Notes under the pieces: model-generated
What the model saw: the letters and a program-made list of their open reading frames with translations, nothing else
Database searches by the model: none
Told to the model about the DNA's origin: nothing
Program-made: the position numbers and the translations under genes
Shown: one piece after another, positions 20,695 to 31,385 of the stretch
Layout: every line of letters begins with the position of its first letter
How positions within the stretch are numbered: the stretch's first letter is position 1
Source: Ailurus styani
Lineage: Eukaryota > Chordata > Mammalia > Carnivora > Ailuridae
DNA: 64,000 nt
Direction of reading: 5' to 3'
Assembly (NCBI GenBank): GCA_002007465.1
Contig: LNAC01000018.1
Coordinates: forward strand, 4,263,481-4,327,480

Positions 20695-21225
20695 GCCTTT
20701 TAAAACAGAGCAGAGCATGCCATTTCTCCGGTGGCTCCTCGCAGCACGTAGAATGAGAGCCAAAGCCCATTGGAGGCGTGTGTAACCTTTGTGATCCTTT
20801 TACACTCATTGCCTTACACGCATTGACTTCCTTGCTGTCCCCTGCAAACGGCAGGTCTCTCTTGACAACCTCAGGGCCTTTGCACTGGCTGTTCCCCCTG
20901 CCTCCACGGCTCACTCCTTACTGCCATAGGTCTTTGCTCTTCTCGGTGAGGCTATTCTTGTCTAAAAGTACAAGTGCAAGTCTTCTGCTCCATAGTGCCC
21001 TGTCCCCCTTCTCTCCTGTATTTTCTCCCAAGCACGTTGCACAATTGATATTCCACATATTTATTTTGTTCCTCTGTCTTCTTTACTAGAATGTAGGTTT
21101 TATGAGGACAGGGACTCGGTCTGTCCTATTCTCTGTTGCATCCACAGTGCCTAGAACCACAGTGCCAAGAACACAGTGCCTGGAGCATTGCCTGGCACAT
21201 AATAGGCCTTTGGTAAGTGTTAGCA
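20695..21225 (+). mobile_element. L2 LINE 3' region
   Basis: Long sense L2: 'aacctcagggcctttgcact', 'atattccacatatttatttt', 'tagaatgtaggttttatgag', 'gacagggactcggtctgtcc' and a final 'cctggcacataataggcctt'. Followed by a short GACA/GATG-rich tract to about 21267. Confidence 0.85.
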
Positions 21226-21269
21226 GCTTGCATGGACAAATGGATGGACAGACAGACAGATAGATGGAC

Positions 21270-21640
21270 TACAGAATCAGGCCCCTGGCTGGGCTGGGGG
21301 AAGGGGCCCACATCGGCGGGAGGCGGAAGGCTGGACACGGTAACTGTGGGAAGGCACACTCTTTCCTGGGAGGAGGGTGGGCTTGGGCCAGAAGGCAGGC
21401 TGGGGACAGGACCCCAATCTTTTAGCTCCTCGGGTTGTGAGAGAGGGAAGCGTCTGGGCCCACTCCAGACCGGAGCCATTCCTTCTGCCACCTCTTCCTG
21501 GCATGGGCCAGAGCAGCGAGAGGGCATGAGGATACAAAATCAGCTGTATCTGGAACCCACATGGATAAAACTTCCCACGGTCCCTGGCAGTCACTTTTCC
21601 AGAAAGCCAACAAACCTCTTAAAATGCTGCTCGACCCACA
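21270..21640. other. GC-rich unique sequence
   Basis: Frames of 105-143 codons overlap on both strands. None has a recognisable domain, and all have the Gly/Pro/Ser-rich composition of chance frames. Confidence 0.4.
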
Positions 21641-21850
21641 CCCTGTAAAGTATGCAAATGGCCGGGCTGGGAGAACACATCCACAGGCTCTGAGTCCCCA
21701 TTAAAAAAACATTGCCTCCCTCGCTGCCACACTCAGCTTGCAGATTCTAAATGTCAATAGTTCCCCCAGTGAAGGCAGGCAGAGGGTTGAAAGGTTAGCC
21801 ATTTTAGGAAGCTAATTGCCACCGGTAAATTAGAACTATGAACACACCGG
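21640..21850. promoter_or_regulatory. Candidate conserved non-coding element with POU octamer
   Basis: Perfect octamer 'atgcaaat' at 21652-21659, then 'gattctaaatgtcaatagtt' and 'gctaattgccaccggtaaat'. Repeat-free. POU/OCT sites are frequent in developmental and neural enhancers, but one octamer also occurs by chance about once or twice in 64 kb. Confidence 0.3.
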
Positions 21851-22194
21851 TCTCTTTTCCTTTGTCACCTCTCCCCCCAACACCCCCCCTTCCCCTGGCC
21901 CAGGGGCCCCAGGATCAACACGGTTTGAAACCCAGAGTGCAGTCTTTCTGCGATGAGGAGGATACTGGGGAATAAGTTCCCACCTCCCTCAAAATAAGTG
22001 GGTCTTGGTGTGGGTTGCAGCCAGTCCAGAAGCCTGCACTCCCCAGTTCCAAAGGCACATGCCCTTGGAGGGGGCAGCAAACTGTTTGGGGGCACAGGGG
22101 CTGTCTGCCCCAGACCCTTAGCTCCCTTCTGAAGCCCTTCCATCCTGTTACAAGAAACACCCTTAATGGTCTCTTCTGAGAGCTGGACTGAGGA

Positions 22195-22360
22195 GCATCA
22201 GAGTGCCTTGGTTTCCCTAACTGTGAAATGGGGATGATGAGAGCATGTTCCTCAAAGGGCTGTTGTGAGGTCCAAAGGGAGTAAGGCCTGTACGGTGCCC
22301 ACTCAGCACAAGGCCCCTGGAAACTTCCATAAATGATAGCAGTTTGGATTTTGTCTTTTA
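22195..22360 (+). mobile_element. MIR SINE
   Basis: 'ccttggtttccctaactgtg', 'aaatggggatgatgagagca' and 'gggctgttgtgaggtccaaa' are in sense MIR order, with a degraded 3' end. Confidence 0.75.
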
Positions 22361-23385
22361 GTTCTAGCACCTCCCAGAACTTACGATATCATTGGTGGGG
22401 CATGTTAACCTCCTGTGGTCTCCCTCTCCTGTCTGGGACCCCGGATGGCCAGGCCTTCCCTCCCTGTTTGCCCCCCAGGAGGGTGGCAGGGCGAGCTGCC
22501 AGCCTAGGCAGTAAGCCTGCAGAGGCCAGGCCCTGGGTGTCAGGGGTCCAGCCCACAAACGTTTCCATGCATTGTCTCCTTGGAACATCACGCGATCCGG
22601 GAGGCAGGTGTACTGGGGGCGGGGCGCTGAGGCTCAGAAGTGACCATGGGCCACGGTCCCATGGCTGCCATGCCCGGCCGAGCCCTGCGCTAGAGAGAAG
22701 CTGTCTTCGCTTGTCACAACTCCACACTTTTTCTTTGAACCTCCCAGAGAAGGACTCCTTCCAGGTTCCCCACTGTTGACAGTATGCAGGATCTAGAAGC
22801 TTAGAGAGACTCGTGGAGCCCACTGATCCCCACTCCTCCAAGGCTGCTCCGTGGTCTGCAGGGAAAAAAACACTCCTCCTGCGGGGAGTGACTTAACATG
22901 CCCTCAGGCTCCGATCATCCTGCCCTGGGCCCCGTGTGGTCCGTCTGCTGTCATTTACGCCACTGCCCACTGCAGGACGTGCAGGCTGAGGAGCCGGCCC
23001 AGCCTCAGGCCCTGGGGATGGCCCGTGGGGCAGGCAGCCCGGCATCTTGCGACACCTGCTCTGTCCAGGCTCTCCCAGGCTCGCTCAAGTCCTGCCAGCT
23101 GTCAGCGCCTTCGTTCCTGTCTTTCAAACAGTTTCACCAGGAGTTTGGCTGGAACTTGTGGGCCAGGGATAAAGGGGTCCTAGGCAGAAGGACCTGAAAA
23201 GAACCAAAGAAGGTATTTGTTCTAGATACTGTATGTTAATCTTTGTGCAGTGAAGCGGACCAGTAATTACTAGGTCATCATAAAGCCAGAGACCCAGCAT
23301 TCATCACACCCCAGTGTTCCGTGGTGGAGGAGGGGGTGTGCTGGTGTGCACGCATGCACGTGTACACAGATTTCATTTGATCCTT
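22360..23385. other. GC-rich unique sequence
   Basis: No transposon or gene recognised. Overlapping frames of 75-150 codons occur on both strands. An alternating purine-pyrimidine tract lies at 23344-23368. Confidence 0.4.
23344..23368. repeat. Alternating purine-pyrimidine tract (25 bp)
   Basis: Unbroken R-Y alternation containing 'gtgcacgcatgcacgtgtac'. Such tracts can adopt Z-DNA under negative supercoiling. Confidence 0.75.
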
Positions 23386-23562
23386 GCAGTGAACCCATGA
23401 ATCCATTCCTTTTGGACACCAAGGCTCAGGGAAGATAAAGAACTTGTCTGGTTAGCAATTGGTGAAGGAAACAGCAGTTCAGAGACATGTAGTAAATGTC
23501 TCAAGGTCACAAAGCTAGTACAGTGCAGAGCTGGGATTCAAACCCAGTTCTGTCTGTCAGGA
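23385..23562 (-). mobile_element. MIR SINE, antisense
   Basis: 'caaggctcagggaagataaa', 'aaggtcacaaagctagtaca' and 'gctgggattcaaacccagtt' are antisense MIR. An internal stretch of about 50 bp appears duplicated or rearranged. Confidence 0.7.
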
Positions 23563-23606
23563 AAAAAAGAAAGGTTGCTTTGCTAATAGCAACTGCACTA
23601 CAGCTG

Positions 23607-24174
23607 GGTTTTTTAAATTTATTTTTATTTTTTAAATTTAAATTCAACTAGTTAACATTATAATGTATTATTGGTTTCAGAAGCAGAGGTCAATGACTCA
23701 TCCGTCTTCTATAATACCTGGTACTCATTACATCGCGTGCCCTTCTTAATGCCCATCACCCAGTTACCCCATCCCCCGACCCCCTCCCCTCCAGCAACCC
23801 TCAGTTTGTTTCCTCTGATTAAGTCTCTTACGGTTTGTCTCCCTCTCTGGTTTCTTCTTGTTTCATTTTTCCCTCCCTTCCCCTATGATCCTTTGTCTTG
23901 TTTCTCAAATTCCTCATATCAGTGAAATCATATGATAATTGTCTTTCTCTGATTGACTTATTTTGCTTAGCACAATACCCTGTAGTTCCATCCACGTCGT
24001 TGCAAATGGGAAGATTTCAATTTTTTGATGGCTACATAGCATTCCATTGTATATATACACCACATCTTCTTTATCCATTCATCTGTTGCTGGACATCTGG
24101 GCTCTTTCCATAGTTTGACTATTGTGGACATTGCTGTTGCAAACATTTGGGTACACGTGCCCTTTCGGATCACA
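23607..24174 (-). mobile_element. 5'-truncated L1 (carnivore lineage), antisense
   Basis: A T-rich left end is the complement of the poly(A) tail. The body reads 'gtgaaatcatatgataattg', 'tgatggctacatagcattcc' and 'gctctttccatagtttgact', the familiar antisense 3' end of L1 ORF2 and 3'UTR. A 7-bp 'acagctg' flanks both ends (23600-23606 and 24175-24181), a plausible target-site duplication. Only about 570 bp was inserted, so it encodes no working protein. Confidence 0.88.
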
Positions 24175-24180
24175 ACAGCT

Positions 24181-25860
24181 GTTTAAATGCTTACCCTAAA
24201 TAGCAGGCATTTGGACCTTCCTTCCTCTATTACAAAAGGATTTTGCCTCCCAGGTCCCTCTCTCAACGGGCATCGGGGCCGCAAACCAGTCTGGGTGGCT
24301 CCCTTTAGACCCAAATTTTGGGTCTCCTGAGCCGGGAGTCAAATGAACTCCCTGAGATCCACACTTACTGACTCAGCGCCTTCACCTGCAGAGGACGCCT
24401 GGGAAAGAAGACCCTACCCGCCACCTCTTCCCCATTCCTGACAGGGGACGGTAGGGTGTGGGGTATGGACTTAACTGGCTAATTGTGCATACATGAGCCT
24501 TGGCCAGCTAGAGGTGAGAAAAAGGTGTTTCTGGTTGAAGGAACGGTCTGGGCAAAGACCCTGGAGCTGAGCAAACAGCCGATGCTAGTGAGGGCCAAGC
24601 CACCCTGGGGCGGTGGGGGCGGGGGTGCTGCCCATCAGCAGCTCCCTTCACTCCTGCTGCAGGCGTTCTCTTCAGGAGTGGACACGAGGTACACCACAAA
24701 TGAACAGATCCCTTTAAGAACAAAGCAAACAAGGAAGCCCCCTGACCATGACACCCAGACTAAAGCCCATGTGAGAAGCCTATTCTCCCAAGAGTATGGG
24801 CCCTCTGCTCAAGGCCACTGTGGGTGCTTAGGGGTCCCAGCCCAGAGCCTGGAGGTCCTCCCAGATCTGCCTCAGTGGAGCTCTTGAGGCAGCCTGATGG
24901 CCAGGCCCACTGGGAGACGCAGGCCCTGTAGGCGTATGGCCACCTTCCGGAAGTAGGGCTTCCTGAGCCTGGTGGGATCCCCCCTCTGTTAGATTAGACT
25001 CTTCCAAGTGTAATTTGGGATGTTTGGTCCTGGGGCTAGTGGGTGTGTGTGTAGGGGTGGGGAGGGAGGAGGCAAGCTGGATGGAAGGGAAAGAATAAAA
25101 TAAGGCAAGAAAGAGAGTGGGGAGACAGCTCCCTGTCACTTAGCTGCTGTGTGACCTGCAACAAATGGTCAAGCTGAGAGGCCAAGCCACAGGGCCCTGG
25201 ATCAGAGGAAGCTTACGCGGAGGGAGGTTCAGGCTATGAAACAAGAAGGTGACCCTGGGACAGTGCCTGGAGTGGACCAGCTGGCAGCAGCTGGCTCCCC
25301 ATCCTTCCCCTCTCTCTTGCTGTGCCTGGTCTCCTACAGCTCAGGACCTTTATGCAAAAGCCCTGCTGGGTTCTCTGGCCACAGGACAATAGGTTCGGAC
25401 AGGAGAGGGAGAAGGTATGATGGGGGTATATGCTCTCCCCTTCTGTGGGAGACACGGAAGTCTTGTGTCGAGATGGGGGAGTCACAGAATTGGAGCTGCC
25501 TGGATTTCTGACTCACTGTATGAAGGCCAACTGCCCTGGAAAGCTGCCTGGACCCACAGTAGACTTTGTATGAGCCAAGCAGAAATCTTTGTGGTGTGGA
25601 TCCTCCTAGATTAGGGAATTGTTTGTTACAGCAGCATCACCCAGACTCTCTTGATGGTTGCACTTTCTCATCTTGCATTGTTTGGGCTTCATAATTCAGA
25701 CTGTCCCCTCTGCAGAGTACTAGGGCCAAGACTTGCCTCTGATTCTACATCCTGTAGACGCAAGCCTCCCAGGTAATACACCACACCTCCATGCTCCTCA
25801 TCCTCCAGTTTAATTTCTAAGACAAGTGGCCCCAAAGGCAGACATAAGAGAACTTGCCAT
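24181..25860. other. Unique sequence with repeat scraps
   Basis: A scrap of the L2-associated repeat lies at 24525-24600 ('ctgggcaaagaccctggagc') and a MIR core scrap at 25130-25200 ('tagctgctgtgtgacctgca'). No gene recognised. Frames here are chance. Confidence 0.4.
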
Positions 25861-26010
25861 CACCGATTTACTCTTGTGAAGAAACTCATGGGGCACTTTC
25901 TGGGACCCTGGCTCTGTATGTGGCATCGGGGATGTTAAAATGGACATTATCCCTTTCTGCCTTAAAGGAGTCCACAGTATAGAGGGGAGCCCAAAGAGAA
26001 TGCAGCATGG
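25860..26010 (-). mobile_element. L2 fragment, antisense
   Basis: 'atcccttttctgcc'-like text followed by 'aggagtccacagtatagagg' fits the reverse complement of the L2 3' region. Confidence 0.4.
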
Positions 26011-26152
26011 TAATGGGTGATGGATGAATGGATGAATACATAGATAATGGATGGGTGGGTGGAAGCATGGATGATGAATAGAAAGTTGGATGATGGGTAG
26101 TAGATGGATGAATGGGTAGGTGGATGATGGATGGGTGATGGATGGATGATCA
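26010..26152 (+). repeat. (TGGA)n/(GATG)n microsatellite
   Basis: About 140 bp of imperfect ATGG units broken by TAGA and GAAT. It is the reverse complement in type of the TCCA repeat at 18.2 kb. Confidence 0.92.
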
Positions 26153-26154
26153 TC

Positions 26155-26285
26155 GATTCACTGCCTACTGTGGGCAAGTCACCTTCTTGTCCATTACCTT
26201 CCTTAATGCCAACAGTTCTGTTAGGTAGGTACTGTTTTCCCAAATTTGTGGGTGGGATTTAAACTCCTGTCTGGGAGATGCTGGA
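26155..26285 (-). mobile_element. MIR SINE, antisense, degraded
   Basis: 'actgcctactgtgggcaagt', 'gttaggtaggtactgttttc' and 'gggtgggatttaaactcctg' are in antisense MIR order. Confidence 0.5.
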
Positions 26286-26454
26286 TACCATCTTCTTCTA
26301 CGTCATCTTGCTATAACAGTGATGTCTATTTCGTGTAAGCTCTTCAAGTATAGAAACTTCCTCTCCTTTCTCAGATTAGACCCAGATTACTGCCTCCTCG
26401 GGGAAGTATTCTTATACTCTTTCCTCCACCCCGCGCCCACTGCGCCAAGTTTGG

Positions 26455-26640
26455 TTTTAAGTTTTTTCTTATGGAATATTTAAAATAGATACAAAAGTAG
26501 AAGAAGAATGTGAATCCCGGGTAACCACCACTCAGCTTCTGGAAGTGTCAGCTGCCGGCCAGTCTTCCTCCATCCCCACCTACTTTCCCCTTGTCCAGAT
26601 ATCAGTTTACCTATAAATACTGCAGCTCCAGTTACCTGTC
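26455..26640. mobile_element. Old L1M-type or related fragment
   Basis: 'atggaatatttaaaatagat', 'aaaagtagaagaagaatgtg' and 'aaccaccactcagcttctgg' resemble the antisense 3' part of old L1M families. Confidence 0.35.
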
Positions 26641-26924
26641 TCTGTGTATCTTTCCCCCTCTGGGGCTGGTATCGTGGTCTTTTTCACCCTTAGGTTTCCA
26701 GTGCTCGGTTGACTAGAAGTGGCTCAGGATGTATTTGTTGAGTGAGTCAGCGATTGAGTTTTGCATGGGGCCATTAATAAGTGCATGGTGCACGGGACTG
26801 TCTCCAGATCAGCCGGGCCAGCTCTGTGGCCCGCACTTTTGGATGGCACACTCCTTCGAGTCTGTGTGTGTGAGAGCCTTTCTGTTGAAGAAATCTGGGA
26901 CTTTGGGGGTGGCCGATAAGGTCT

Positions 26925-27010
26925 TCTCAAATATGGCTCCTTTTTGTATCAACATCTCGAGGGCATAATTATATTAGCTGTGCAAACGCGCAGGCAAAGG
27001 GCCACTGGGC
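26925..27010. promoter_or_regulatory. Candidate conserved non-coding element
   Basis: 'caaatatggctcctttttgt' and 'gggcataattatattagctg' form an 85-bp AT-rich patch with a CArG-like 'ccaaatatgg'-type word and a TAATTA core. Repeat-free. Confidence 0.3.
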
Positions 27011-27259
27011 TGCATGCTTTCTGGCATTAGCGTGGCCTCTGCCCAGACGTCACTCAGAAGCCCTGCCAGGAGAGCAGATGGGGCCAGAGCAAGGCGCTCT
27101 TACCCCAGGACGCCCCCAGCATCCCAGCTGGCCTGGCGACGCCTGGTTTATTTGGATCTGATTTCAGCCCAAGAGCAGCCACAGAGCTGGTCAGCCCATG
27201 GCCCCGTGGCCAGCTACTTTTCCAACAGAGGCATCGAGGGGCAGTTGGACATGACCATG

Positions 27260-27365
27260 TGGTTTGCAGCTACTACTGAACACCTACTGGGTGGGGACAA
27301 GAGGGGGTAAGACCCAGCCCCAGCCTCAAGGAGTTTGCAATGTACAAGGATGGGGAAAGTTCTAG
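27260..27365 (-). mobile_element. L2 fragment, antisense
   Basis: 'ctgaacacctactgggtggg' and 'cctcaaggagtttgcaatgt' are antisense L2 3'-end words. Confidence 0.5.
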
Positions 27366-27769
27366 AAGAGGGCATTTGCCATGGAAGTAGCCATGAACTC
27401 ACCCCACCCTAGTTGCCTGAAGGGCTCTGTTCCCCCTCTCTGTCCCTGGCTGGCTCCCTGACCCACAGAAGGGTGGAGACAGCCCCTTCAGAGTTTTGAG
27501 ATGTCTGAATTTTGGTAGCATTTTGAGGCATGGAAGTGAGTGATTACAGTAGTGCTCTGATTTCTCCAAAAGATCAGAGAGTACCATCCTCTAGGCTGCT
27601 CTTGACTTCCCTCCCCATCTGGCGACTTCTGTCTCCCCATTTGGAGCTGCCACCTCTGTGCCCACCTAACCAACCGTCAGTCCAGACCTTCATCAGCACC
27701 CCCATGGAAGAGTCCCTGCCTCACCTGGTAGTGCTGGGAGGGGGCACTACCTGGAGGACTGAGTGCACG

Positions 27770-27880
27770 TTTGCTGTGAAATATACTTCCCGATGTATCC
27801 AATTTGCATTAATGTGTGCCATTAAAAGATAATTATTGTATGGGAAAGAGGCTGGGGAAACATCAGTGAAACATCTGGAA
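27770..27880. promoter_or_regulatory. Candidate conserved non-coding element
   Basis: 'ccaatttgcattaatgtgtg' and 'ccattaaaagataattattg' lie close together. Contains octamer-like TTTGCATTA and TAATTA-type cores. Repeat-free AT island. Confidence 0.35.
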
Positions 27881-27999
27881 TTATTTTAGAGGCCTGATGG
27901 AGAGCCAACCTGAGGTTCCAGACTTTCTACAGCCCCCACCACCAGAATGGGTGTTGATTCTGAGCACTGTAGATGCACTTGGGCTGTGCCACTGCACCC

Positions 28000-28160
28000 A
28001 GGAAGCCCTCCCAGACTGCTCCAGGGCACACTCCTCTCTCTGCTCTTGGAGTTGTTGGTCTTTAACCCCCTACTATCTGGCATTCGGAAATGTTTCAATT
28101 GGGTTACATCTCTCTCCCCAGTTGGGCTGTATGCCCCTTGACACCACATTTGGCATTATT
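28000..28160 (+). mobile_element. L2 fragment, diverged
   Basis: 'ggaagccctcccagactgct' and 'gctgtatgccccttgacacc' resemble sense L2 3' words. Confidence 0.35.
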
Positions 28161-28364
28161 ATCCGTGCCGCCTCCATGAACATACCTGAAGCACGGGAGG
28201 GTTTGCTAAGAGGTAGAGATGGGTGAGAGCTGGCTCCCACCTCGTGTCCACCTGCGTAGCTCAGTACCTTCAGCGGATAGTTCCACTCTGCTGGAAGTAC
28301 AAGTTTGGGGGGCTGGGCTGGGCTCCTGGACCCTGTCATCTGGTGGAGAGAGCAGAGCTGGGGG

Positions 28365-28500
28365 GTTTGAAATCATTGAGACCCGGGTTTTGGGTCCCAC
28401 CCTGGTGCAGCCACTGGGGCAGGCCATGCAAGCTCGCTGGGCCCACTTCCCCATCCCTAAGCGGAGCTCGTGCTGTCTACCTTTCGTTTGCAAGAACTAG
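28365..28500 (+). mobile_element. MIR relic
   Basis: 'ggtttgaaatcattgagacc' through 'gggcccacttccccatccct' follows the MIR order with heavy change. Confidence 0.35.
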
Positions 28501-28884
28501 GTGAGCTGGTCAGAGTCAAATGTGTAGCTCAGTACTCAGCTCATTAGAAAGCCACAGCGCATGTCCATCCTCTTCCTCTTCCCTTAGCGTGAGATTGGGC
28601 TTGCAGGCCGGCATTGGGCTGCCTACCAAAAACATTGAACTTCCCTTCTCGGATATGAGTACCTGCTCTGAGCAAAGCGTCTCCCCGCCTCTTGGTGCGG
28701 GTGGGTTGTGGCGCATTTCCCCGGCTGGCTTCCACACTGTGGAATGAAAGCTTCCCTCCCTCTTCTACTGCTCCTCAGATCTGATCTCGGGAGGTGTTTT
28801 TCAGTGCAGCTGTGAATCCTGGTGTTCTGAAAATTGCATCCCTTAGCTAGCTACCTCGTGACCTTGTTTAAAGTGGACCTGTTT

Positions 28885-29015
28885 ATCATTTATCTCTGAT
28901 TCAACAGGTCTGAGGTGGAGCCTGACACTTTACATTTCCAACGTGCTCTCAGGGGTGTCACCCCTGCCGGTACTGCTGTCTCGGGACCACACTTTGAGGA
29001 CCGTTGTCCTCGATG
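28885..29015. mobile_element. MER5A-type hAT-Charlie MITE fragment
   Basis: 'tctgattcaacaggtctgag', 'gtggagcctgacactttaca' and 'cgggaccacactttgaggac' match the MER5A half-element. Confidence 0.65.
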
Positions 29016-29224
29016 GACCACACTGGCAAGAGTGTGTGCCATGAACGAGCTGGAAAGCCCCACAGGGGCTGAAGGGTTAAGCCAAGCCTTCCTTGCTACT
29101 ACTGTTTCTTTCCTCCGTCCCCCTCTCCTGCTTTGGATCCAGGTGCTCAGCTCAGATGCCAGTGAGACCCAGGTGATTGGATTAGTGAACTTGGCTTGGT
29201 CCCCCTTCATCTGCTCTGAGAAAC

Positions 29225-29420
29225 TGCATCATATGGTAGAAAAAACAAAGGCTTAGAGGCCAAGCCTGGGTTCAGCCTGGTGTCTGTTTCATGACAGGGA
29301 TGACCTTGAGCTGCTAGTAGTTGTAATTGAAGCAGTGCTGACCTTGCTCACCTGGGCCTCAGCTTTCTCATCTGTGAAATGGAGACAACAGTGTTCTCCT
29401 GGCACGTTGCTCATGTTCCC
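29225..29420 (+). mobile_element. MIR SINE
   Basis: 'aggccaagcctgggttcagc' and 'cctgggcctcagctttctca' with 'tctgtgaaatggagacaaca'. A region of about 60 bp between the halves is expanded. Confidence 0.6.
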
Positions 29421-29519
29421 CTAGAATGCGCTTGAAACGGCTTGGTTACGCCACAAATAAAACCAGTGTCCCCAGTGTGAAAGAGGAGGAAGGCGTGAAC
29501 GCCGAGCTTTAACAACACG

Positions 29520-29645
29520 AGGATGCAAAGCCCTGGTCACAGAGGGCGCTTTGGGGGGGTCACGTCCTTAAACCTCTCTCCATTTTTCAGAGGAGGAAAT
29601 TGAGGCTCAGGGACCAGGAAGTGATGGGCTTATGGTTGAATAGCG
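29520..29645 (-). mobile_element. MIR fragment, antisense
   Basis: 'ccatttttcagaggaggaaa' and 'ttgaggctcagggaccagga' form an antisense MIR core. Confidence 0.6.
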
Positions 29646-29879
29646 AAGCCGGGGAAAGATCCCAGCTGTCCCCTGAGCCCTGCTCTTTCCTCTGTGCCGG
29701 AGTGTAAACGTCCCCACGCAGCTGTCCTCAGGAGCCCTAGCTCCCCTTGTCGCCCTGTCTTTGAAGAGAAACCAGGTGTTAGGCCTCGATTTATCATCCC
29801 TGACCCTCTTAGGAAGCTCCCATTCTTAATCTTCTTAATCACTCCTTTCTTTTCTCTCCCCGGTTCTGGGCTCATCTAG

Positions 29880-30010
29880 TTTTCTGCCTCTCTAAGCCAA
29901 GACTGAGACAATTAAAAAATTTTATTACATATAAAACCGCTTTGGTAAGTGCTGCCATTAGCGGATAGTAAAAGGAATTTTTTTGAGTGTTGCAACCAGC
30001 TGTTTTGACC
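29880..30010. promoter_or_regulatory. Candidate conserved non-coding element
   Basis: 'gagacaattaaaaaatttta', 'ttacatataaaaccgctttg' and 'gctgccattagcggatagta' form an AT island without repeat match. Confidence 0.3.
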
Positions 30011-30394
30011 TCTCCTATTAACTGCTCAAAACTTGAGGTCTGGTGTGGATGTCAGGTTGAGGGTGACCCCTGTCTGTGTCCCCAGTGGCATCCCTGCTAA
30101 GGAAGGACTGGTCCCAGGGAGGGAGCCCTGGGACAGACAGCACCAGCAGCGTCTTGTCCTACCCCTGGAGACCTTCAGTCTGCTAAGGGACGTGAACTTG
30201 TTTCCTCCCCACCTCAGGGAAAATCCAGTCTCGTGAGGAACTTAGGGCCAGGCTTCAGAGGGCTGCCAGGATGACGGGAGAGACCCAGAGGGAAGGGAGG
30301 CATTTATTCACTGTTCCGATGGAAGAACTCTCTCCTGAACTTGAGATTCCCTCCTCCCTCCTGCATCCAGCTTCATGTGGGTGAGAGAATGGCC

Positions 30395-30570
30395 AGACTA
30401 TAACAGCTAACCCCCAGAAACGCTGACTATATGCTAGGCACTGTTCTAGCTACTTGTACGTGAGAACTCATTTTGTCCTCACACCAATTTTATGAAGTAG
30501 GGGGTGTTCTTACCCCTGAGGAAACTGAGGCACAGAGCAGTTAGGTTGCCCGCCTGAAGCCAGCCCCCCA
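30395..30570 (-). mobile_element. MIR SINE, antisense
   Basis: 'tatatgctaggcactgttct', 'attttatgaagtagggggtg' and 'gaggaaactgaggcacagag' are in clear antisense MIR order. Confidence 0.75.
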
Positions 30571-31385
30571 AAAAACAGCAAGCTCAAATATGAAAACTGG
30601 CAGGCTCCTTTTAGCAGACCACGAGTTCACTCAGCCCCTGACTACAGTAGGTGCTCAATAAATGCATATTGTAGCCATTGGCTCAGCAAATATGAGATAG
30701 AAATGCTCGATGCTCTGGGATGTTGGTGTCTGCGAGAGTCAGGAAGGCTTCCTGGAGCGTGGAGGCTTTGATCGGAGGGCTGGAGGCTGCAGACAGTCTC
30801 TGGCTCACCTGCCCGGCATCACCAGGCTTGGCCAGTAGCAAGAGCTTGGAACTGCTGCTTGTAGGCCATCTGCGTGTAGGTTAACGGGCCATGAAGTACC
30901 ATTACCAGTGTGGTGTTCTAAGAAGTAGCTCAGATTATTGCTGGCTAGACACCCCCGCCCTCCATGCCCCGAGGTATAGCCTCTGCCTCTGAACTTCTGC
31001 AGGAAGTCCCTGGGGCCTGGGTGGACCCCTGCGGGGATAGGGAAGAGAGAGGAAGGGAGAAGGCTGAAACACAGGGAGGTATTAGGGAGAGGAAGAGGAA
31101 GTTGATGGAGGCCTCTGATCCCATCCCGTGTGCCCAGCACATCAGTGTTTACTATGGGGATGAATGGGCGATCACTGGGGACTCGATGGTGATACCCCAC
31201 TGAATCCGAATGGGGATGAAGTCCACCAGGCCTCGCTTCCTTCCTCTGCCTCCTAGGGCTTGCCTTTAGGTAGGGAGATGTGGACTTCAAAGAGCTACAT
31301 GGCAGTGGGAGGCGGAATGTAACTTAGAGTCAGAGAGCCTGATGGAGAACTCTAGGGGTGCAGGAACCTGGCAGGAAGGCTCACT
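30570..31385. other. Mostly unique sequence
   Basis: 'gtaggtgctcaataaatgca' at 30649 is a short sense L2/MIR 3' end. No gene recognised. A 161-codon minus-strand frame (30805-31290) has no domain I recognise and overlaps frames opposite. Confidence 0.4.

Noticed and set aside
20369..20914. 181-codon minus-strand frame
   Set aside because: Runs into an L2 element, no domain, and an opposite-strand frame overlaps.
23967..24173. 68-codon frame resembling a reverse-transcriptase end
   Set aside because: It is a genuine L1 ORF2 C-terminal remnant, but only the tail of a dead, 5'-truncated copy, so annotated as the mobile element and not as a gene.
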